The position numbers and the translations under genes were made by a program. The notes beneath the pieces are model-generated. The model saw only the letters and a list, made by a program, of their open reading frames with translations. It ran no database searches and was not told where the DNA came from. Below, one piece after another: positions 1 to 8,273 of a stretch of DNA of 64,000 bases (positions are counted from its first letter, which is position 1; every line of letters begins with the position of its first letter). Source of the stretch: Gardnerella piotii (lineage in GTDB: Bacteria; Actinomycetota; Actinomycetes; Actinomycetales; Bifidobacteriaceae); the NCBI RefSeq assembly GCF_003397585.1, contig NZ_QJUV01000001.1, positions 682,001-746,000 on the forward strand, written 5' to 3'.

Positions 1-299
1 ATGCCAGTTGCGTTAATTGGTACGCGCATAAATGGATCCAACGTAACTCTAAGCATTTTAGCTAGAATCTTAGGATTAGGATTTTCGCCAATAAGCTTAT
101 CTTCTAGCTCGTGGTCTGCAGCATCAACCTCAACGTATACGCCGCCGAGGAAGTCAACGCCCAAGTCTGCATATTCTTTTTCTAGCTGCTCTAGAGTAAA
201 AGTGTGGTTTAGCTTTTCTAAGCCATCAAGCCAAGGCAAGACTTGCTTTGTTGGATCCCAAATATGAAAATGGGAATCTAAAATACGAAGTTGAGACAT
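1..299 (-). CDS. Amidohydrolase-family lactonase, probable L-fuconolactonase (3' end outside window)
   Basis: The gene runs off the left edge, so only about 99 N-terminal residues are visible. The protein opens MSQLRILDSHFHIWDP, and the HFHIWD motif is the metal-binding start of the amidohydrolase-2 TIM-barrel family that includes L-fucono-1,5-lactonase and L-rhamnono-lactonase. It would hydrolyse L-fuconolactone to L-fuconate in the cytoplasm. The ATG at 299 is preceded on the minus strand by an AAAGGAAA ribosome site. It lies just downstream of fucP in the same direction, with fucose dehydrogenase and fuconate dehydratase behind it, and this context supports the substrate. Family is clear; substrate is inferred. 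Confidence 0.8.
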   Translation of the reverse strand, partial: MSQLRILDSHFHIWDPTKQVLPWLDGLEKLNHTFTLEQLEKEYADLGVDFLGGVYVEVDAADHELEDKLIGENPNPKILAKMLRVTLDPFMRVPINATG

Positions 300-316
300 A
301 ATAAATTTTCCTTTCT

Positions 317-336
317 AAAGTCTTTCTAAAGACTTT
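317..336. repeat. Inverted repeat in the fucP-lactonase gap
   Basis: Arms AAAGTCTTT and AAAGACTTT are separated by two bases, and a third copy of the second arm follows at 342-350. On the minus strand the hairpin ends just before the ribosome site of the lactonase gene, so it could affect mRNA stability or start access. Effect is inferred. Confidence 0.5.
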
Positions 337-365
337 CAAATAAAGACTTTGTAGTTCTTTGCAAA

Positions 366-1652
366 TCACTTAGCTTCTACAAGACCAATCTTGGAACCCC
401 ACAATGCGTACCAAGCTACATACAAGAATCCTGGAACGGTAAGCAGCACTGCAACCTCAATGCCAGCAAAATCTTGTACAAATCCAAGGAATAGTGGGAT
501 TATAGCTGCGCCAACAACGCTCATAATCAAAGCGGAAGAGCCAGTCTTTGCAGCAGAGCCATGAATTCCCTTTAAGGTAAGTGAGAACACGGTTGGGAAT
601 CCAATAGACACAAACAGGTAGGAGATAATGTAGGCCACTACAGAAATCTTGCCGAGTCCAAGGAATGCAACAAACATTAGCAATGCGCTCAGAACCATGT
701 AGATTCCAAGAATCTTATCGCTATCAAACTTTGTCATAAGAGGCGTTGTAATAAAGCGACCAAGGGTGAACATTAAGGAAACGATTGCAAGCATAGACGC
801 CGCAATACCAGTTGTTACTCCAGCACCCCAATGCTTAAGAGCAAACGATGAGAACATTGCCATTCCAACAACCTGAAGGCCTACAAATACAAATTCTGCA
901 ATAACGCCAAGTGTAAAGTATGGCTTCTTAACAAGATGCAAGAATGAAGAATCGCCCTTATTTTCTTGATCTGCCTCAACATCTCCTGGAGGTGTAGGAA
1001 GCTTAAAGCAGAAGAAGATTGCAATAACCGCAATAAGAACAATGCCAATAACAATGTAAATCATGCGAGTATCGCTAAGGAACTTCGACTTAGCAAATTC
1101 AAATCCTGGTTCGCCTTGCTTAACGGTTTTACCAATAATGTTGCCAAGAATAAGCGGGCCAACAATGCTGCCAACGCCGTTAAAGCTTTGTGCCATGTTG
1201 ATTCTAAAGGATTCGCCCTTTTCGTCGCCAAGCTTTGTAATGTATGGGTTGCAGTTTGTTTCCAAAGTTGCAGCACCAAGAGCAATAATAAACATTGCTA
1301 TAAGGAACATAACATAGCTTGCTGTAGCGGTTGCAGGAATTACAGCAAATGCGCCGATTGCAAAGAGTGCAAGACCGCTAATTACGCCGCCCTTGTACCC
1401 AAAGCGCTTTGCGATTAAACCTGCAGGAATAGCCATTACAAAGTATGCGCCAAAGTATGCAACCTGAAGCAGCGCTGCTTCTGTGTTGTTTAGATTTAAG
1501 TAATGTCCAAATGGGGAATTAAGAGCATTGACCAAATTCATGGTCAAACCCCATACGAAGAACAAAGATGTTACCAATACAATGGCAATTATAGTTTTTG
1601 AGCTACTTTTGTTATTGTTAACAACCACGTTGTCGTTTTCTTTTGTAGTCAT
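366..1652 (-). CDS. fucP: MFS sugar:H+ symporter, FucP family (L-fucose permease)
   Basis: This 428-residue, 12-helix inner-membrane transporter aligns by eye with E. coli FucP. It has SLFFVWGL at about residue 29, IPAGLIAKRFGYKGG at 76-90 and TLETNCNPY at 130-138. The conserved membrane Glu (E. coli Glu135) is present as Glu132. The position of E. coli Asp46 is Asn42 here, in the stretch NLVNAL. The start is MTTKEND at 1652, because GGGAG lies five bases upstream; a TTG start nine codons earlier has no ribosome site. It sits between the lactonase and dehydrogenase genes and should bring L-fucose into the cell. Related family members carry glucose or galactose, so substrate rests on context. 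Confidence 0.88.
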   Translation of the reverse strand: MTTKENDNVVVNNNKSSSKTIIAIVLVTSLFFVWGLTMNLVNALNSPFGHYLNLNNTEAALLQVAYFGAYFVMAIPAGLIAKRFGYKGGVISGLALFAIGAFAVIPATATASYVMFLIAMFIIALGAATLETNCNPYITKLGDEKGESFRINMAQSFNGVGSIVGPLILGNIIGKTVKQGEPGFEFAKSKFLSDTRMIYIVIGIVLIAVIAIFFCFKLPTPPGDVEADQENKGDSSFLHLVKKPYFTLGVIAEFVFVGLQVVGMAMFSSFALKHWGAGVTTGIAASMLAIVSLMFTLGRFITTPLMTKFDSDKILGIYMVLSALLMFVAFLGLGKISVVAYIISYLFVSIGFPTVFSLTLKGIHGSAAKTGSSALIMSVVGAAIIPLFLGFVQDFAGIEVAVLLTVPGFLYVAWYALWGSKIGLVEAK

Positions 1653-1717
1653 CGTCACTCCCGTGTGAGAATAATTCAAAGAGTTTAAGATTTTAAGTTC
1701 TTAAATGATTTTGTGCA

Positions 1718-1753
1718 ATGGTGCGCAAGCACACATTTTGCATTGCGCACCAT
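1718..1753. repeat. Perfect 10-bp inverted repeat between dehydrogenase and fucP
   Basis: Arms ATGGTGCGCA and TGCGCACCAT enclose 16 bases. The hairpin lies in the 143-bp gap between two co-directional minus-strand genes. No T run follows on the minus strand, so a stabilising or processing hairpin fits better than a strong terminator. Confidence 0.6.
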
Positions 1754-1795
1754 CGACTAGTTAAATTGCATTAATCTTAAATTTGCATTTGGAAT

Positions 1796-2587
1796 TTAAG
1801 ACAAAGCGCGATCAAGATGCACGTAGCCGCCATCAACGAATACCCACTGACCAGTGGTGTGCGAAGAGCGATCCGAGAGTAGGAATGCAGCTTCGTTTCC
1901 AATTTCTTCCGTAGTGGTCATGCGGTTTTCCAGAGGAATCTTGTCGGTAATAACCTTCAAACGAGCCTGCTGAGCGGCTTCGTCGCCAAAGGTCTTAATC
2001 CAATCGGCATACAGTGGGGTCCAGCATTCGGAGACAACAATCGCGTTTACGCGCACGCGGTCATGAATAAGTGCTGCAGCCCATTCGCGAGTCAAGCCCA
2101 AGATTCCGCCCTTTGCAGCAGCGTAGGCACTGGTCTTGCCCTGGCCGGTTAGAGCAGTCTTAGAAGAAATGTTCACAACAGCGCCGTGGCTTTCCTTTAA
2201 GTACTTTACAGCAGCGTGAACAGTCTCGTAGTAGTGAGTGAGGTTTCCGTGAATCGACTTCTCAAAGTCGCGCCAAGAAGTGGATTCAAGATCCTTGTTG
2301 TCGTTAACGCCAGCGTTGTTTACAATGCCGTCAATATGACCATATTTCTTGTAGGTTTCTTCAATAATTGGAGCGATTTCGTCCGTGTCGTTTAAGTCGA
2401 GAAGATAAACATCGTAGTTCTTTGTATATTGCTCAATATCCTTGCGGAATGTCTCTTCTGCAGGGTCTGCGCGGTTAATAACTACTGGAATTGCGCCCTC
2501 TTGTGCAAGCTGAAGCGTAATGCCCTTACCAATGCCCTTGAATCCACCTGTTACGATGAAAACTTTGCCTTCCAAATGCAAATCCAT
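1796..2587 (-). CDS. SDR oxidoreductase, probable L-fucose dehydrogenase
   Basis: This 263-residue protein is a classical short-chain dehydrogenase. The cofactor loop is TGGFKGIG at residues 13-20, NNAG is at 90-93, and the catalytic set is Ser142, Tyr155 and Lys159. It should oxidise L-fucose to L-fuconolactone with NAD(P)+, the first step of the non-phosphorylating fucose route. The ATG at 2587 follows CAAAGGAG with good spacing. It is transcribed with the upstream fuconate dehydratase and downstream permease. SDR sequences alone do not fix the substrate, so the assignment depends on these neighbours. Confidence 0.82.
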   Translation of the reverse strand: MDLHLEGKVFIVTGGFKGIGKGITLQLAQEGAIPVVINRADPAEETFRKDIEQYTKNYDVYLLDLNDTDEIAPIIEETYKKYGHIDGIVNNAGVNDNKDLESTSWRDFEKSIHGNLTHYYETVHAAVKYLKESHGAVVNISSKTALTGQGKTSAYAAAKGGILGLTREWAAALIHDRVRVNAIVVSECWTPLYADWIKTFGDEAAQQARLKVITDKIPLENRMTTTEEIGNEAAFLLSDRSSHTTGQWVFVDGGYVHLDRALS

Positions 2588-2656
2588 AATGAACTCCTTT
2601 GTTAAATGATGTGGTTTGCTTTTTGAATCTTAAATTATGAATCTTGATTGTTTAAA

Positions 2657-2703
2657 GTGGCTAGCAATTTAAAATAAACAGCTTAATGTAAACTGCTAGC
2701 CAC
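2657..2703. repeat. Perfect 10-bp inverted repeat after fuconate dehydratase
   Basis: Arms GTGGCTAGCA and TGCTAGCCAC enclose 27 bases, immediately after the dehydratase stop codon and before the SDR ribosome site. No U run follows in the direction of transcription, so partial attenuation or mRNA stabilisation is more likely than full termination. Confidence 0.6.
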
Positions 2704-2713
2704 AATTGCATAA

Positions 2714-3997
2714 CTATCCGCGATAAAGGTACTTTTCAGCCGTTTCCAGCGTCATTTCAGTGCCATTACCTGGGGCAGTTGGTGCAACGTAATTGCCATT
2801 CTTGATTTGTGTTGGATGCACAAAGTGCTCGTGCTGATTGTCTACGTATTCAATCATGCGGCCTTCCTTTGTGCCAGAAACTGCAACGTAATCAAACATT
2901 GCAAAGTGGCACACAGCTTCGCACAATCCAACGCCACCTGCGTGTGGGCAGACTGGCTTGTTAAACTTACGAGCAAGCAAGTATTCGAGAACAACTTCTT
3001 GTGGACCTGCAACTCGAGTTGCGTCGATTTGCATGATTCCAAATGCGTTTGCTTGCAAGTATTGCTTGAACATGATTCTGCTTTGCATTTGCTCGCCAGT
3101 TGCAACTGGTATTGGGTTGATTGCGCGGGCGATTGTTGCGTGTCCAATAACGTCGTCTGGGCTTGTTGGCTCTTCTACCCAAGCTAAGTCGAAGTCGTGG
3201 AAGCGATTAATCCAAGTGATTGCTGTTGGAACATCCCATACTTGGTTTGCGTCTACTGCAAGGCGAACGTCTGGGCCAATTGCTTCGCGAGCGAGTGCGA
3301 GTCTTCTCAAATCGTCGTCTACATTTTGACCAACCTTAAGCTTAATTTGCTTAAAGCCTTTAACTTGCGATTCTTCCTTAGCGATTGCAACCATTTTCTC
3401 GTCGCTGTAACCGAGCCAGCCTGCAGCAGTGGAGTAGCCTGGGTATCCGTTTACAAGCAAATCAGCAATGCGCTCTTCCTTGCCTTTTTGACCATCTTGC
3501 AAGAATTCGATTGCTTCTTCTGGCCTTAAGGCGTCGGTCATATAGCGGAAGTCGAGCGTAGAGACTAATTCCTTTGGATCCATCTCGGCAAGCAAGCGCC
3601 ACAATGGCTTTCCAGCTCGCTTTGCTTTAATATCCCACAATGCGCTCAAAATAGCGCCAATTGCCATGTGTTCTACGCCTTTTTCTGGGCCTAGCCAGCG
3701 AAGTTGTGAGTCGTGAACAAAAAGATCCCATGCAAGACGCATGTTGTCTAGTAATTCTTCTACGTTTCTGCCAATAAGCACTTGAGACATGGAGTCGATT
3801 GCTGCGCAAACAACATCGTTGCCGCGGCCAATTGTAAATACAAATCCAACGCCTTTAATGCCATCGTCTAGGCTTGTTTTGATTTCTACGTATGCGGATG
3901 AATAATCTGGATCTTTGTTCATTGCGTCGGACCCAGAAAGTGTTTGCGACGTAGGGAATCTAAAATCATAGGTTTTTACTGATGTAATTGTACTCAT
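2714..3997 (-). CDS. Enolase-superfamily dehydratase, probable L-fuconate dehydratase
   Basis: The 427-residue protein carries the mandelate-racemase/enolase superfamily pattern. Catalytic lysines lie in IKLKV (Lys219, Lys221), metal ligands are Asp249 in VDANQVWD, a Glu in WVEEP (275-276) and Glu302 in GEQM, and a catalytic His is at 352 in PHAGG. It would dehydrate L-fuconate to 2-keto-3-deoxy-L-fuconate. Length and the N-terminal YDFRFPTSQTLSGSDA stretch agree with L-fuconate dehydratases. The start follows AAAGGAG. It is the promoter-proximal gene of the minus-strand operon and is divergent from the LacI regulator. Confidence 0.88.
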   Translation of the reverse strand: MSTITSVKTYDFRFPTSQTLSGSDAMNKDPDYSSAYVEIKTSLDDGIKGVGFVFTIGRGNDVVCAAIDSMSQVLIGRNVEELLDNMRLAWDLFVHDSQLRWLGPEKGVEHMAIGAILSALWDIKAKRAGKPLWRLLAEMDPKELVSTLDFRYMTDALRPEEAIEFLQDGQKGKEERIADLLVNGYPGYSTAAGWLGYSDEKMVAIAKEESQVKGFKQIKLKVGQNVDDDLRRLALAREAIGPDVRLAVDANQVWDVPTAITWINRFHDFDLAWVEEPTSPDDVIGHATIARAINPIPVATGEQMQSRIMFKQYLQANAFGIMQIDATRVAGPQEVVLEYLLARKFNKPVCPHAGGVGLCEAVCHFAMFDYVAVSGTKEGRMIEYVDNQHEHFVHPTQIKNGNYVAPTAPGNGTEMTLETAEKYLYRG

Positions 3998-4496
3998 AAC
4001 GATTTGTGCTCCTTTGCTTTAAGATCGTTGTGACCTACATTTGTAATTTTATATCAAAATAATAGAAAAATGTTGTAGTATGAGTAGAAATTTTCGTAAA
4101 GCGATTTTTGCGAATATTTCGACGATGACACAATGTGATAAATGTCATATTTTTGATTTTTTGATTATTGAAAAATTGAGCTTTTTCATGAGGAAAATCG
4201 CGCATTTAGTCCGCGTTTTGCTTGTGACTAAAGGCAAATAATTTTATTATTCGGCGTGTCGTAAGAAATTTTCGCAATTTTTGCGCGTTAAATGCGAAAT
4301 AGTGTATTATGGAACCTGTAATAGCCTTGATAAATCAAGCAATAGTGCTATTTTTCAGTTTTTCTGGCAGCTTGTATTATTGCGGATAATCTTAAGTATG
4401 TATGCGAATTTTTCTTTAAGATTATGATTTAGATAGAAAATGTTTTAGATAGAGAATGCGTTAAGCAAAAACGCGTAGAAGCTAGAAAGGGAGAAA
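3998..4496. promoter_or_regulatory. Divergent fuc control region with candidate operators
   Basis: This 499-bp gap separates the catabolic operon from the regulator gene and holds no gene I can support. It has two dyads. One is ATGACA/TGTCAT at 4125-4148. The other, at 4320-4352, nests CTTGAT-AA-ATCAAG inside AATAGC/GCTATT arms. A possible -10 (GATAAT) for the regulator lies near 4384. These are reasonable LacI-type operator candidates, but neither has the central CG common in that family. Confidence 0.4.
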
Positions 4497-5540
4497 ATGG
4501 CCATAAATAGCAAACAAAGTGGTTTAGAAGAATCTGAATCGTTGAAGCCTAAGATTACAGAACTTGCTAAAGAAGCTGGTGTTTCTCCGTCTACAATATC
4601 TAAGGTAATAAACGGTAGGTCGGGAGTATCGGAAGAAACTCGAAGGCGCGTAGAAAAAGTTCTAGCTAAAAGTGGGCGCGATTATTCTCTTGTTAGCACT
4701 AAAATTTCTCCAACAGTTGAGCTACTTGTAGATTACGTTGCAAATAATGGCACGATTGAGATGATTACTTACGCGTCTCACTGGGCGCAAAAAGAAGGAT
4801 TAGCGCTTACGGTTGCTCAAACTAACAATGGCAAAAAGCGCGAGGAATGCTTGCGTGGAATAGTAGATAGAAATCCTTTGGGTGTTATATCGCAAATGTC
4901 TGATCTAGAAGAAAAAGATAAAGAATTTTTGCGTATGCGCAATATTCCGCTTGTGATTATTGACCCAGTTTCTATAGGCAGCGGCAACGATCACACGATT
5001 TCTATTGATAATTGGACAGGTTCCTACGAGCTTACTCGGCATTTGATTAGTTTGGGCCATAAGCGAATTGGCGTTATTACAGGTCCGTTAAACGTTCAAT
5101 CTGGTGTTGCTCGTTTTGCTGGATACAGTGCTGCTATGGAACAAGCTGGTTTGAGTGTTGATAAAGACTTAGTAAAAGAGGGCGATTATCTTCCAGAGCT
5201 TGGTTACAAAATGGCTTGTAGTCTTTTGGATTTGCCTAAAGCCAAGCGTCCAACTGCAATTTTTGCTTGCAACGATATTACTGCTGTAAATGTGTATCGC
5301 GCAGCTCGCGAGCGCGGAATTAAGTTAGGAACAGAGCTTTCGGTTGCAGGCTTTGATGACGTTTATCCAGCGCAATATTTAATGCCTTCTTTAACAACCG
5401 TTAATCAGCCTTTTGATATTATGGCAAAAAATGCTGTTAGTATGATTCTTGCAATTCGAGAAGGCAAGGAGATTGAAAGTCAACTAGTTCTTCCTGCTCA
5501 TGTTGTTATTCGAGACAGCACTCAGCCAGTTGTTGATTAA
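4497..5540 (+). CDS. LacI-family transcriptional regulator of the fucose cluster
   Basis: The 347-residue protein has an N-terminal LacI helix-turn-helix at about residues 19-65 (ITELAKEAGVSPSTISKVIN, then a hinge region) and a periplasmic-binding-like effector domain ending in the usual FDDVYPAQYLMPSLTTV segment. The ATG is preceded by GGGAG. It is divergent from the fuconate dehydratase operon and convergent with fucO, which suggests a local repressor answering to fucose or a pathway intermediate. The sequence does not show the effector. The short Ser/Glu-rich extension before the helix-turn-helix is slightly longer than usual. Confidence 0.88.
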   Translation: MAINSKQSGLEESESLKPKITELAKEAGVSPSTISKVINGRSGVSEETRRRVEKVLAKSGRDYSLVSTKISPTVELLVDYVANNGTIEMITYASHWAQKEGLALTVAQTNNGKKREECLRGIVDRNPLGVISQMSDLEEKDKEFLRMRNIPLVIIDPVSIGSGNDHTISIDNWTGSYELTRHLISLGHKRIGVITGPLNVQSGVARFAGYSAAMEQAGLSVDKDLVKEGDYLPELGYKMACSLLDLPKAKRPTAIFACNDITAVNVYRAARERGIKLGTELSVAGFDDVYPAQYLMPSLTTVNQPFDIMAKNAVSMILAIREGKEIESQLVLPAHVVIRDSTQPVVD

Positions 5541-5585
5541 TATAAGGCTTGTAGATATAGGCTTTATGACTTATTGCATACAAAA

Positions 5586-5647
5586 TGTGGACGCAACTTA
5601 AATCAAGAGTTAACACAAGAGTTAAATCAAGATAAATTGCGTCCACA
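5586..5647. terminator. Long hairpin between convergent regulator and fucO
   Basis: Arms TGTGGACGCAA and TTGCGTCCACA form a perfect 11-bp stem around 40 bases. The loop contains two copies of AAGAGTTAA. The position between the convergent ends suggests a bidirectional terminator. The following T-rich stretch (AATTGTTTGTT) is weak, so strength is uncertain. Confidence 0.5.
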
Positions 5648-5713
5648 AATTGTTTGTTCTAAATGTGCGTATTTATTTATTGTTTGCTTATTTTTAGAAG
5701 ACTACGCAAAGAG

Positions 5714-6865
5714 CTACATCAAGCTTGTGTAAATCTTGCGAATATCTTCCAAAGTGGCCTTGCGTGGGTTTCCTGGAGTGCAAACATCTGCCAAAGCGTC
5801 GTGGCTTAAGCCTTCAATATCTGCCTCACTAGCTCCGACTTCGCTAATCTTAGTAGGATTTTCAAGCTTAACCGTTAAGTCGTGAACTGCCTTTACAGCA
5901 GCATTGCGCACGGTTTCGAGGTCATCGGTGTATGCGTTTGGAACGTCGAATGCGGCAGCAATATCGCGATACTTTTCGCCAGTGTAATCTTTGTTATATT
6001 CCATAACAGGAGCAAGCAAAATTCCGTTTGCAACGCCATGAGCAACGCCAAGGCGACCACCGAGTGGGTGAGCCATGCCGTGAACCAAGCCCAAACCAAC
6101 GTTGGAGTATGCCATGCCAGTTATATAGCTTGCGTAAGCCATTTGTTCGCCTGCTGGAACATCTCCGTCTGCGCTCTTTGCAAGGTTTTGTGCAATCATG
6201 CGAATTGTTTGCAAAGACAAGCAATCCGAAAGGCTCCATGCGCCTGGAGTAATGAAACCTTCGATTGCGTGTGTGAGTGCGTCCAAACCAGTTGCAACTT
6301 TAAGCGAGCGTGGCATGGAATCGGTGAGATCTGGGTCTACGAATGCAACGATTGGAATATCGTGAGGGTCTACTGCAACGAACTTGCGAAGCTTTGCAGT
6401 ATCGGTAACAACATAGTTGATTGTTGTTTCGGAAGCGGTTCCTGCGGTTGTTGGCACGCCAAAGATTGGTACAGAAGGATTCTTTGTATCTGCAACGCCT
6501 TCTAGAGAAAGAACATCGCCAAACTCTGGGTTAGCTACAATAATTCCAATGCCTTTGCATGTATCTTGCGGAGAGCCGCCGCCGAGTCCAATAAGGAAGT
6601 CTGCGCCAGATGCCTTGAACTTTTCTACACCGTCTTGAATGCATTCAACAGGTGGATTTGGCTTTACGTTGTCGAATACTTCGTATGGAAGACCAGCGGA
6701 TTCTAGAACGTCGGTAACTCTTTTAACGGTTCCAGTCTTTACAAGAACAGGATCTGTTACAACAAATGCTTTTTTGAATCCATGTGCTTTAGCAACGTTT
6801 GGAATCTCTTTGATTGCTCCACGACCAAAGTAAGCAGTCTGATTAAAAATCATTCTATAGACCAT
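5714..6865 (-). CDS. fucO: Iron-dependent alcohol dehydrogenase, lactaldehyde reductase
   Basis: The 383-residue protein matches FucO in length and motifs. GGGSPQD at 95-101 binds NAD, and the iron ligands are Asp195, His199, His262 and His276, one position off E. coli FucO numbering. It would reduce L-lactaldehyde from the aldolase step to (S)-1,2-propanediol, regenerating NAD+. The ATG follows AAAGGAG eight bases upstream. It has its own 5' region and is convergent with the LacI regulator. Together with the rest of the cluster it predicts 1,2-propanediol as an end product of fucose use. Confidence 0.92.
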   Translation of the reverse strand: MVYRMIFNQTAYFGRGAIKEIPNVAKAHGFKKAFVVTDPVLVKTGTVKRVTDVLESAGLPYEVFDNVKPNPPVECIQDGVEKFKASGADFLIGLGGGSPQDTCKGIGIIVANPEFGDVLSLEGVADTKNPSVPIFGVPTTAGTASETTINYVVTDTAKLRKFVAVDPHDIPIVAFVDPDLTDSMPRSLKVATGLDALTHAIEGFITPGAWSLSDCLSLQTIRMIAQNLAKSADGDVPAGEQMAYASYITGMAYSNVGLGLVHGMAHPLGGRLGVAHGVANGILLAPVMEYNKDYTGEKYRDIAAAFDVPNAYTDDLETVRNAAVKAVHDLTVKLENPTKISEVGASEADIEGLSHDALADVCTPGNPRKATLEDIRKIYTSLM

Positions 6866-7429
6866 GCGAAAATCTCCTTTGAGTTTCTTGTTGGCTTATG
6901 CCAAATTTTTGGTAGTCGATTAATATTTTACAATATTGCATGACATTTGGCGAGTGTGTAAATAAGCGTTTTGTTACTAAAATTAACAAATAAACAATTA
7001 AAATGAACATAAACTAACTAATTTTATGCATTTTTATTTATTTTAGATATAAATAAGCACATTTATAAAAATTCGAGCACATGATTTGTAATGCTTATTT
7101 TGAAGGAAAAATATTAAACATGTTAAGAAAAATTCTTTAATTGATGGTGTTGTAGTTGCCAAATTGACTTATTTTGCATTAAAAATTGACTTATTTTGCA
7201 TTGACTAATCGCGTGAAATGCAAATTTGAGCTTGTAGCATTAACAATCTTATGCAAGCTTCTCATACTAAAGTATGACGATTTTACATAAGAGCATTTTT
7301 ATATCAAAATTTAATATCAAAATCCCTATTATTCCAATGAAAATATCAGCCTTACGCACTATAGAGAATGCGTTTTTAATCACGTAAATTGTAATTGTAA
7401 GGTAATCACAGAAGTATGTGAGGTGCAAA
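6866..7429. repeat. Intergenic region with 20-bp direct repeat and nested symmetric dyad
   Basis: No gene is visible in these 564 bp. Two identical 20-bp copies beginning AAATTGACTTATT lie at 7161-7180 and 7183-7202. Further on, 7248-7291 is a nested dyad: CTTATG, eight bases, TCATACT, AA, AGTATGA, eight bases, CATAAG. The symmetry is exact in spacing. The dyad lies about 140 bp before the ABC transporter start and looks like an operator, but no binding protein can be named. Confidence 0.55.
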
Positions 7430-8257
7430 ATGAGTGTTGAAAATAGTCAAGATACGCGTTTTACGCAAATGAATTATTCCGCTCAAGAAGGTTTGATTGG
7501 CGAGACTGCGGTTGCAGCTTTGCATGTTGTTAAAGATTTTGGCAAGGGCGCAGGCATTGTTCACGCTTTGCGAGATGTTAGCGTTAGCTTCGAGCGCGGC
7601 AAGTTTACGGCGATTATGGGTCCTTCTGGTTCTGGAAAGTCAACTTTAATGCATTCTTTGGCTGGTCTTGACAGCGTTAATTCTGGAAAAGTTTTGGTAG
7701 ATGGCCTAGATATTACAGGTATGAGCGATAATCAGCTTACGCTTATGCGCCGCGAAATGGTTGGGTTTATTTTCCAAAGTTTTAATCTTCTTCCAATGTT
7801 TAGCGCTGAGCAAAATATTCTTATGCCTCTTACTTTGGCAGGCAAAAAGCCAGATAAGCAATGGTTTAATACTTTGATTAATACTCTTGGCTTGCAAGAT
7901 CGCTTAAAGCATAGGCCTTCTGAGCTTTCTGGTGGTCAGCGCCAACGCGTTGCAATCGCTCGAGCTTTAATCTCTAAGCCTTCCGTAGTTTTTGCAGACG
8001 AGCCTACTGGCAATCTCGATTCTGCTTCCAGTTTGGAAGTTTTGCATTTTTTGAAGAAGTCTGTAACGGAACTTGGTCAAACTGTGATTATGGTTACTCA
8101 CGACGCTGTTGCAGCGTCTTATGCAGATAGAGCAATCGTGTTTGCAGATGGTCAAATCGTTGAAGACGTGCAAAATACTACTGCAGAAGGAATGAGCAAG
8201 ATGCTTATGGAACGCAGCGAGGCTGGCGTTAATAATCAGCCTGCTCAATTGCAATAA
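7430..8257 (+). CDS. ABC exporter ATP-binding protein (MacB/LolD-like)
   Basis: The 275-residue ATPase has Walker A GPSGSGKST at 64-72, the signature LSGGQRQRVAIARAL, and Walker B followed by DEPTGNLDSASS, typical of the MacB/LolD/SalX subfamily. It pairs with the permease that starts 17 bases later. The ATG at 7430 is chosen because GAGGTG precedes it; the GTG at 7418 lies inside that ribosome site. Such pairs expel peptides, antibiotics or lipoproteins, and the convergent two-component system is a plausible regulator. Substrate is unknown. Confidence 0.87.
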   Translation: MSVENSQDTRFTQMNYSAQEGLIGETAVAALHVVKDFGKGAGIVHALRDVSVSFERGKFTAIMGPSGSGKSTLMHSLAGLDSVNSGKVLVDGLDITGMSDNQLTLMRREMVGFIFQSFNLLPMFSAEQNILMPLTLAGKKPDKQWFNTLINTLGLQDRLKHRPSELSGGQRQRVAIARALISKPSVVFADEPTGNLDSASSLEVLHFLKKSVTELGQTVIMVTHDAVAASYADRAIVFADGQIVEDVQNTTAEGMSKMLMERSEAGVNNQPAQLQ

Positions 8258-8273
8258 AAGGGGTGAAGTTAGA

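Noticed and set aside
966-1418. Plus-strand reading frame of 150 codons opposite fucP
   Set aside because: It is antisense to a clear MFS gene, Asn/Cys/Lys-rich, with no ribosome site and no family resemblance.
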